A stretch of 64,000 nucleotides of DNA, from contig NZ_AYMJ01000005.1 in assembly GCF_000633255.1 (NCBI RefSeq), forward strand, positions 62,001 through 126,000. The letters are read 5' to 3'. Below are positions 56,642-64,000 of this stretch, in pieces. Below the pieces are notes generated by a model that searched no databases, was not told the origin of the DNA, and saw only the letters and a program-made list of their open reading frames with translations. Position 1 is the first letter of the stretch. The number at the start of each line of letters is the position of its first letter. The stretch comes from Pseudomonas sp. H1h. GTDB lineage: Bacteria; Pseudomonadota; Gammaproteobacteria; Pseudomonadales; Pseudomonadaceae. Position numbers and translations under genes: made by a program.

Positions 56642-57848
56642 GGTTCGGCTCCTCGGCGAAGTCGCTCTCATGGAACTCCATCTCTTCACTGCCCAGATGG
56701 GTTCGACTCTCCCACTCGATCCTCAGCAACAAGCCGAGGCAGGCGCAGCAGATCACCAGGGAACTGCCGCCATAACTGAGGAACGGCAGGGTCAGGCCCT
56801 TGGTCGGCAGCAGGCCGACGTTCACCCCGATGTTGATCAGGAACTGACCGATCCACAGGAACGACAGACCGTACGCTACATAAGCGGCGAAGAACTGCTT
56901 GGCCTTCTCGGCCCACAGCCCGATGTACATGCCACGGATACACACGAAGACGAACAGCGCGACGGTGCACAGCGAACCGACAGCGCCCAGCTCTTCGGCC
57001 AGCACCGAGAACACGAAGTCCGTGTGCGCTTCAGGCAGGTAGAACTGTTTCTGCACGCTGTTGCCCAGGCCAACGCCCAGCCACTCACCGCGACCGAAGG
57101 CGATCAACGCCTGCGACAACTGATAGCCGGCGCCGAACTGGTCGGCCCACGGGTCGGCGAAGTTGGTCAGACGCGCCATCCGGTATGGCTGCATTTGAAT
57201 CAGCAAGACCACGGCCCCGACCGCCAACACTACCATCAGCGAGAAGCGGAACAACCCGACCCCGCCAAGGAACAGCATCGCCGCTGCGGCCCCCATCATC
57301 ACGACGGTGGCACCGAAGTCCGGTTCCATCAGCAACAGGCCCGCCATTGGCAGCAGCACGATGAACGGCTTGAAGAAGCCCATCCAGCTCTCGCGCACTT
57401 CCTTCTGGCGACGCACCAGGTAACCGGCGAGGTAGATCACCACGAACACCTTGGCGATTTCCGACGGCTGCACGTTGAAGAAGCTGAAACCGATCCAGCG
57501 CATCGAACCGTTCACTTCACGACCGATCCCGGGGACGATCACCATGACCAGCAGACCGAATGCGCCGATCAGCATCATCCAGCCCAGACGCTGCCAGGTG
57601 GCGATCGGAATCATCATGGTGATGATGCAGGCACCCAGGCCCAGCCCCACGTAGATCAGGTGGCGAATCATGTAGTACAGCGCGCTGCCCGATTGCGCCG
57701 CCGCCACTTCGGTGGACGCCGAGGCAATCATGATCAGACCCAGGCCCAGCAGCGCCAGGCAGCCGGCGAGCATCGGGAAGTCGAGGTCGATGCCACGGCC
57801 GGTGATGATCGGCGACGGGTACGGCTTGATGATATTGCGCAGGCTCAT
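56631..57848 (-). CDS. ftsW: Septal SEDS glycosyltransferase FtsW
   Basis: A 405-residue SEDS protein with about ten membrane helices. GIGREVNGSMRWIGFSFFNVQPSE and GLLPTKGLTLPFLSYGGSS (quoted in parts under 20 residues each: NGSMRWIGF, PTKGLTLPFLSYGGSS) are family signatures. It polymerises lipid II with FtsI, encoded 6 genes upstream. It overlaps murD by four bases. Confidence 0.97.
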   Translation of the reverse strand: MSLRNIIKPYPSPIITGRGIDLDFPMLAGCLALLGLGLIMIASASTEVAAAQSGSALYYMIRHLIYVGLGLGACIITMMIPIATWQRLGWMMLIGAFGLLVMVIVPGIGREVNGSMRWIGFSFFNVQPSEIAKVFVVIYLAGYLVRRQKEVRESWMGFFKPFIVLLPMAGLLLMEPDFGATVVMMGAAAAMLFLGGVGLFRFSLMVVLAVGAVVLLIQMQPYRMARLTNFADPWADQFGAGYQLSQALIAFGRGEWLGVGLGNSVQKQFYLPEAHTDFVFSVLAEELGAVGSLCTVALFVFVCIRGMYIGLWAEKAKQFFAAYVAYGLSFLWIGQFLINIGVNVGLLPTKGLTLPFLSYGGSSLVICCACLGLLLRIEWESRTHLGSEEMEFHESDFAEEPNHGR

Positions 57849-59191
57849 GCCAGATCCTCCACGGCGCGGACGAACTGGTGACCACGGTCTTCGTAATTCT
57901 TGAACATGTCGAAACTGGCGCAGGCCGGCGACAGCAGTACCACGTCACCCGGCTGGGCGACCGCGCGGCATTGCTCGACGGCGTCGACCAGCGATGTGGC
58001 GCGAATCAGCGGCACGGCGTCGCCGATGGCTTCGCCGATCTTGTCGGAGTCGCGGCCCATCAGGACCACGGCGCGGCAGTTGGCCGCCACCGGAGCACGC
58101 AAATCGTTGAACTCGGCGCCCTTGCCGTCGCCACCGGCGATCAGCACGACCTTGCCGTCGATGTCCGCCCCCAGGCCTTCGATAGCCGCGAGCGCTGCAC
58201 CGACGTTGGTGGCCTTGGAATCGTTGTAGTAGCCGACGCCGTCCAGATCACGCAGCCACTGGCAACGATGTTCGAGACCGGTGAAGTTGCGCAGTGCCTC
58301 AAGCATGGCGTCGAACGGCAGGCCGACCGCATGACCGAGCGCCAGTGCCGCCAGGGCATTGGACTGGTTATGCGCGCCGCGAACTTTCAGTTCGCGCACC
58401 GGCATCAGGTTCTGGAATTCGAAGGCCAGGTATTTCTCGCCATTCTCTTCACGCAGACCGAACGCCTTGAAATCGGGTTTGTTCAGGCCGAAGGTCCAGC
58501 ATGGCTGACCTTCGCCGATCAACGGACGGCTGAGCGCGTCCTGACGATTGACCACGAACTGCTTCGCCCCACGGAAGATCCGGTGCTTGGCCAGGTGGTA
58601 GGCCGGCAGGCCGCTGTAGCGGTCCATGTGGTCTTCGCTGATGTTCAGCACGGTGGCCACTTCGGCGTTGAGCTGGTCGGTGGTTTCCAGCTGGAAGCTC
58701 GACAGCTCCATCACGTACAGCTCGATATCGTCGCTCAGCAAGTCCAGCGCCGGTGTGCCGAGGTTACCGCCCACCGCAACGCGTTTGCCGGCCGCGGCCG
58801 CCATCTCGCCGACCAGGGTGGTGACGGTGCTTTTCGCGTTGGAGCCGGTGATGGCCACGATCGGCGCCTGCGCGTTACGCGCGAACAGCTCGATGTCGCC
58901 GGACATTTTCACGCCACGGGCGGCAGCGGCTTGCAGGGCCGGGGTCGCCAGCGCCAGGCCGGGGCTCACGTAGAGCTCGTCGGCACGGCACAGGAATTCG
59001 ACGTCCAGCTCGCCACAACGCACTTCCACGTGCGGATAGTCACGCGTGAGCGTGGCCAGTTCCGGTGGATTGTCCCGCGTATCGGCGACGGCAAACGACA
59101 CGCCCCGGTTCGCCAGGAAGCGAACCAGGGACATGCCGCTCTTGCCGAGGCCGACAACGATGCGGAAGTGGTCAGAAGCGATCAGAGACAC
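57845..59191 (-). CDS. murD: UDP-N-acetylmuramoylalanine-D-glutamate ligase
   Basis: A 448-residue Mur ligase adding D-Glu. GLGKSGMSLVRFL is the N-terminal nucleotide-sugar fold, GSNAKSTVTTLVGEM is the ATP loop, and YNDSKATNVGAALAAIEGL is MurD-specific. It follows mraY by five bases. Confidence 0.98.
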   Translation of the reverse strand: MSLIASDHFRIVVGLGKSGMSLVRFLANRGVSFAVADTRDNPPELATLTRDYPHVEVRCGELDVEFLCRADELYVSPGLALATPALQAAAARGVKMSGDIELFARNAQAPIVAITGSNAKSTVTTLVGEMAAAAGKRVAVGGNLGTPALDLLSDDIELYVMELSSFQLETTDQLNAEVATVLNISEDHMDRYSGLPAYHLAKHRIFRGAKQFVVNRQDALSRPLIGEGQPCWTFGLNKPDFKAFGLREENGEKYLAFEFQNLMPVRELKVRGAHNQSNALAALALGHAVGLPFDAMLEALRNFTGLEHRCQWLRDLDGVGYYNDSKATNVGAALAAIEGLGADIDGKVVLIAGGDGKGAEFNDLRAPVAANCRAVVLMGRDSDKIGEAIGDAVPLIRATSLVDAVEQCRAVAQPGDVVLLSPACASFDMFKNYEDRGHQFVRAVEDLA

Positions 59192-59196
59192 TCGTT

Positions 59197-60279
59197 CTAC
59201 CTCAGCTTCAGGGTGGCAAGGCCGATCAGCACGAGAATCACGGTGATGATCCAGAAACGGACGATCACGCGTGGCTCGGGCCAGCCCTTGAGTTCAAAGT
59301 GGTGGTGAATCGGTGCCATGCGGAACACACGGCGCCCGGTCAACTTGAAGGAAGCAACCTGGATAACCACGGACAGGGTTTCCATCACGAACACGCCGCC
59401 CATGATGAACAGGACGATTTCCTGACGGACGATCACCGCGATGGTGCCCAGTGCCGCGCCCAGCGCCAGTGCGCCGACGTCGCCCATGAACACTTGCGCC
59501 GGGTAAGTGTTGAACCACAGGAAGCCCAGGCCGGCGCCGATCAGCGCGCCGCAAAACACGATCAGTTCGCCTGCGCCCGGCACGTAAGGGATCAGCAGGT
59601 ATTCAGCGAATTTCACGTTACCCGACAGATAGCAGAAGATGCCCAGACCGCCGCCGACCATGACCGTCGGCATGATCGCCAGACCGTCGAGGCCGTCGGT
59701 CAGGTTGACCGCGTTGCTCGAACCGACGATGACAAAGTAGGTCAGCACGATGAAGCCGGCGCCCAGCGGAATGCTGTAGTCCTTGAGCATTGGCAGGATC
59801 AGCGTGGTTTCGACCGGCGTGGTCGCGGTCATATAAAGGAAGATCGCTGCGCCCAGGCCGAACACCGACTGCCAGAAATACTTCCAGCGGCTTGGCAAGC
59901 CACGGGAGTTCTTCTCGATGACCTTGCGGTAATCGTCGACCCAGCCGATGGCACCGAACAGCAGGGTCACCAGCAGCACGACCCACACGTAGCGGTTGCT
60001 CAGGTCAGCCCACAGCAGGGTGCTGACACCGATGGAGGACAGAATCAGTGCGCCGCCCATGGTCGGTGTACCCGACTTGGACAGGTGCGATTGCGGGCCG
60101 TCATTACGAACGGACTGGCCGATCTGACGGTTCTGCAGAGTGCGGATCATCCACGGGCCATAGCACAGCGACAAAACCAGCGCGGTCAGCACACCGAGGA
60201 TCCCGCGCAGGGTCAGGTACTGGAAGACCGCGAAGCCTTTGTAGAACTGTTGCAGATACTCCGCTAGCAGCAGCAGCAT
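59197..60279 (-). CDS. mraY: Phospho-N-acetylmuramoyl-pentapeptide transferase
   Basis: A 360-residue membrane enzyme with about ten helices, making lipid I from UDP-MurNAc-pentapeptide. The active-site [13 protein letters not shown] and [10 protein letters not shown] are intact. ATG 60279 shares one base with the murF stop (TAATG); the longer in-frame start lies inside murF and is rejected. Confidence 0.98.
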   Translation of the reverse strand: MLLLLAEYLQQFYKGFAVFQYLTLRGILGVLTALVLSLCYGPWMIRTLQNRQIGQSVRNDGPQSHLSKSGTPTMGGALILSSIGVSTLLWADLSNRYVWVVLLVTLLFGAIGWVDDYRKVIEKNSRGLPSRWKYFWQSVFGLGAAIFLYMTATTPVETTLILPMLKDYSIPLGAGFIVLTYFVIVGSSNAVNLTDGLDGLAIMPTVMVGGGLGIFCYLSGNVKFAEYLLIPYVPGAGELIVFCGALIGAGLGFLWFNTYPAQVFMGDVGALALGAALGTIAVIVRQEIVLFIMGGVFVMETLSVVIQVASFKLTGRRVFRMAPIHHHFELKGWPEPRVIVRFWIITVILVLIGLATLKLR

Positions 60280-61646
60280 TAATGTTTCTCCAGACTGGAC
60301 CCGCACAGAGCCGCAACGATGTTTTCCATCGCTGCACTGCGCGAACCCTTGATCAAAATGGTGGTGTTTGTGTCCTGCTCGGCGTCGAGGGCCTGGATCA
60401 GCTCGGCTTGCGTGCCGAAGTGATGCGCCTCTTTACCGAATGCGTTTACGGCGTGAACCATGTTTGGCCCAACCGCGTAAAGCGCGGAAACCTTGCCCCG
60501 GGCATACTCGCCCACGTCGCGGTGCCCCTGCTCCGCCCAGTCGCCCAACTCGCCGATATCTCCGAGCACCAGGACGGTGCGGCCGGAAAAGCCGGCGAGT
60601 ATATCAACGGCCGCGCACATGGAGGTGGGGTTTGCGTTGTAAGTGTCATCGATCACGCGCATGCCGTTCTTCGCCAGTTGCGCGACAGTGCGCCCCTTGA
60701 CCGGTTGCACGGCGCCCAGCCCGGTGGCAATGCCGAACAACGACACGCCCAAGGCGTGAGCGGCAGCGGCGGCAGCCGTGGCGTTGGCGACGTTGTGAGT
60801 GCCAAGCAGGTTCAATTGAACATGCTCGATACCCTCAGGTGAATGCAGGTTGAAGCCCGGGCAACCACGGGCGTCGGTGCTCAGCTCGCTGGCGTGGAAG
60901 TCTGCCTGAGGGTTGCTCAGAGAGAAGGTCAGTACCTTGCGAGCGCCGGCGCGGGTTTTCCAGATACCGAAGGCCTTGTCGTCGAGGTTGAGCACGGCCA
61001 CGCCATCCGCCGCCAGACCGTCGATGATCTCGCCTTTGGCTTCGACGATTTTCTCCGGGCCGCCGAACTCACCAACGTGTGCGGTGCCGGCATTGTTCAG
61101 AATCGCCACGTGCGGCTTGGTCAGCCCGACGGTGTAGGCGATTTCACCCAGGCGCGAGGCGCCCAGTTCGATCACGGCCGCCGTATGCTCCGGGGCCAGT
61201 TCGAGCAGGGTCAGCGGCGCGCCCAGATCGTTGTTCAGGTTGCCGCGAGTGGCGAGCACGGCACCGCGAGTGCGCAGGATGCTGGCGAGCATCTCCTTGA
61301 CCGTGGTCTTGCCGCTGGAGCCGGTGATGGCGGCGACCGGCTGAGTGAACGCAGCACGGTTCAGCGCACCCAACTGGCCGAGGGCCTGACGGGTGTCCTT
61401 GACCAGCAGTTGCGGCAAGGTGCTGTCGGGCACTTCGCGCTCGACCAGTGCAGCAACGGCGCCTTTGGCGGCAACGTCGTTGAGGTAGTCATGACCGTCG
61501 AAACGCGGACCGGTCAGAGCAATAAACAGTTGACCTGGCTTGATCGCACGGCTGTCGATGCTGACACCGTCGAAACTGGCATCGCTGCTGATCAGGCGTG
61601 CGTCGAGCACGTTGGTCAGCTCGCTCAATTTCAGGGCCTTAAGCAT
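60279..61646 (-). CDS. murF: UDP-MurNAc-tripeptide D-alanyl-D-alanine ligase
   Basis: A 455-residue Mur ligase that adds the dipeptide made by Ddl. [16 protein letters not shown] is the ATP loop, and [13 protein letters not shown] is characteristic. Its ATG overlaps the murE stop by eight bases. Confidence 0.98.
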   Translation of the reverse strand: MLKALKLSELTNVLDARLISSDASFDGVSIDSRAIKPGQLFIALTGPRFDGHDYLNDVAAKGAVAALVEREVPDSTLPQLLVKDTRQALGQLGALNRAAFTQPVAAITGSSGKTTVKEMLASILRTRGAVLATRGNLNNDLGAPLTLLELAPEHTAAVIELGASRLGEIAYTVGLTKPHVAILNNAGTAHVGEFGGPEKIVEAKGEIIDGLAADGVAVLNLDDKAFGIWKTRAGARKVLTFSLSNPQADFHASELSTDARGCPGFNLHSPEGIEHVQLNLLGTHNVANATAAAAAAHALGVSLFGIATGLGAVQPVKGRTVAQLAKNGMRVIDDTYNANPTSMCAAVDILAGFSGRTVLVLGDIGELGDWAEQGHRDVGEYARGKVSALYAVGPNMVHAVNAFGKEAHHFGTQAELIQALDAEQDTNTTILIKGSRSAAMENIVAALCGSSLEKH

Positions 61647-63101
61647 GGGCCACCTCCCATGCAGTAAGGGCATGATCGGCTTCGACCAGATCGGAGAAAG
61701 CGTGGCGCTCGCCGTTGATTTCCTGATAGTCCTCGTGACCTTTGCCGGCCAGGACAATCACGTCATCCGCCGAAGCAGCGGCGATCAGTTGGGCAATCGC
61801 CTGACCACGGCCGGCAACAAAAGTGACTTTATCCACTGCGGTGAAGCCTGCGCGGATGTCATCAAAAATCACCGCAGGGTCTTCGGTGCGCGGATTGTCG
61901 TCGGTGACCAGCACGCGGTCAGCCAGACGCTCGACCACTTCGGCCATCAGCGGACGCTTGCCGCGATCGCGATCACCGCCGCAACCGAACAGGCACAGCA
62001 ACTGGCCTTTGACGTGTGGGCGCAGCGCGGTCAAAACCTTTTCCAAGGCATCCGGAGTGTGAGCGTAATCGACCACCACCAGCGGCTGAGTACCGCCACC
62101 CAGACGCTGCATGCGTCCGGCCGGGCCTTCGAGTTTCGGCAGCACCTTGAGAATTTCATCGAGGGCATAGTCCAAGCCGAGCAAGGCGCCAACGGCTGCC
62201 AGCACGTTGCTCAAATTGAAACGCCCCAGCAGCGTGCTGCGCAGATGGTGCTCGCCCTGCGGCGTCACCAGCGTGGCGCGCACGCCGTGGTCATCGAACT
62301 GCGCTTCACGGCAATACAGATAGGCGCTGCTGTCGAGCAGGCTATAGCTGATCAAACGCGACTCACGTTTTTCAGCGGCCAGTTGCCGGCCGAAATCGTC
62401 GTCGAGGTTGACCACACGGCACTTCAAATCATTCCAGGCGAACAGCTTGGCCTTGGCCTCGGCGTACGCCTCCATGGTGCCGTGATAATCCAGGTGATCG
62501 CGGGACAGGTTGGTCATCACCGCCACGTCGAACGCCAACGCGGTGACCCGGCCCTGATCCAGACCGTGGGACGAGACTTCCATGGCCACGGCTTTGGCCC
62601 CGGCCTTTTTCAGGTCGGCCAGTGTCGCTTGCATGGCAATCGGGTTCGGCGTGGTGTGCAGGCCGCTTTCCAGCGCGCCATAGAAGCCGGAGCCCAGAGT
62701 ACCGACGATGCCGCAATGTTGCCCAAGCAGATCAAGTGCCTGCGCGACCAGTTGGGTCACGCTGGTTTTGCCGTTGGTGCCCGTGACGCCAACCAGATTC
62801 ACGTGACGACTCGGCTCGCCATAAAAACGCCCGGCGATATCGGACAGCTGTGCAGCCAGGCCTTTGACCGGAATCAACGGCACTTCGGTGATTGGCAGCA
62901 CGGTGGCGCCTTCCACTTCATAAGCAACCGCCGCCGCGCCGCGCTGCAAGGCATCGGCGATGTGCGCACGGCCATCGAACTTGCCGCCCGGCACGGCGAG
63001 GAACAAATCACCCGCACGTACGTTGCGACTGTCCAGCGCCAACTCGCGGATCAACAGATCGTGGCCGGCATGAGGGAATATCTTGTTCAGACTCAGAGAC
63101 A

Positions 63102-63102
<1 letters not shown>
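61639..63102 (-). CDS. murE: UDP-MurNAc-L-Ala-D-Glu:meso-diaminopimelate ligase
   Basis: A 487-residue Mur ligase. GTNGKTSVTQLVAQA is the ATP loop, and the DNPR motif in VTDDNPRTEDP marks specificity for meso-diaminopimelate, as expected in a Gram-negative cell. Its ATG shares one base with the ftsI stop (TGATG). Confidence 0.98.

Positions 63103-64000
<898 letters not shown>

Overview
The window is a piece of a Pseudomonas chromosome, most likely from the fluorescens complex. The evidence is the reversed division/cell-wall (dcw) cluster in Pseudomonas order, a cyoABCDE operon, an OprD-family porin, a NorR/Hmp pair and many REP sequences of the GAGCGGGCTTGCTCGCGAA type. The species cannot be resolved by eye.

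Positions 1 to about 6250 are accessory DNA, clearly AT-richer than the rest over the first ~4.5 kb. On the minus strand lies a three-gene phosphorelay: a 992-aa protein with a C-terminal histidine-kinase-type ATPase, a 149-aa stand-alone receiver, and a receiver fused to what looks like the start of a nucleoside-phosphorylase domain, cut by the left edge. This matches the architecture of the anti-phage system Detocs (DtcA, DtcB, DtcC). A gene-poor kilobase follows, with a cluster of GTAAC repeats and a large nested inverted repeat. Next comes a TIR-domain protein with a DUF3298/RsiV-like C-terminus. The region ends at a tRNA-3'-end-like scar and a terminator, a plausible island attachment site.

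Positions 6.3 to 22.6 kb carry mixed core and strain-variable genes. These include two proteins of unknown function, three tandem paralogous membrane proteins that each carry a copy of the same upstream element, a PhoD-like phosphatase, an ArgD-like aminotransferase with a divergent LysR regulator, and two genes for a GNAT enzyme and a RidA protein. A msrB-dipZ-msrA operon for repair of oxidised exported proteins diverges from a two-component system. A HigB/HigA-like toxin-antitoxin pair lies just before cyo.

Positions 22.7 to 49 kb hold cyoABCDE (cytochrome bo3 oxidase), dsbB, hmp and its divergent regulator norR (three NorR boxes and a sigma-54 promoter are visible), cheV, an Aer-like chemoreceptor, an RND efflux pump in one run with its own two-component system, an OprD-family porin and a diguanylate cyclase. 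REP pairs fill many of the short gaps.

Positions 48.6 to 64 kb are the dcw cluster on the minus strand: ftsI (cut by the right edge), murE, murF, mraY, murD, ftsW, murG, murC, ddlB, ftsQ, ftsA, ftsZ and lpxC. Its genes overlap or nearly touch, as expected for one transcription block that supplies peptidoglycan precursors and the divisome.
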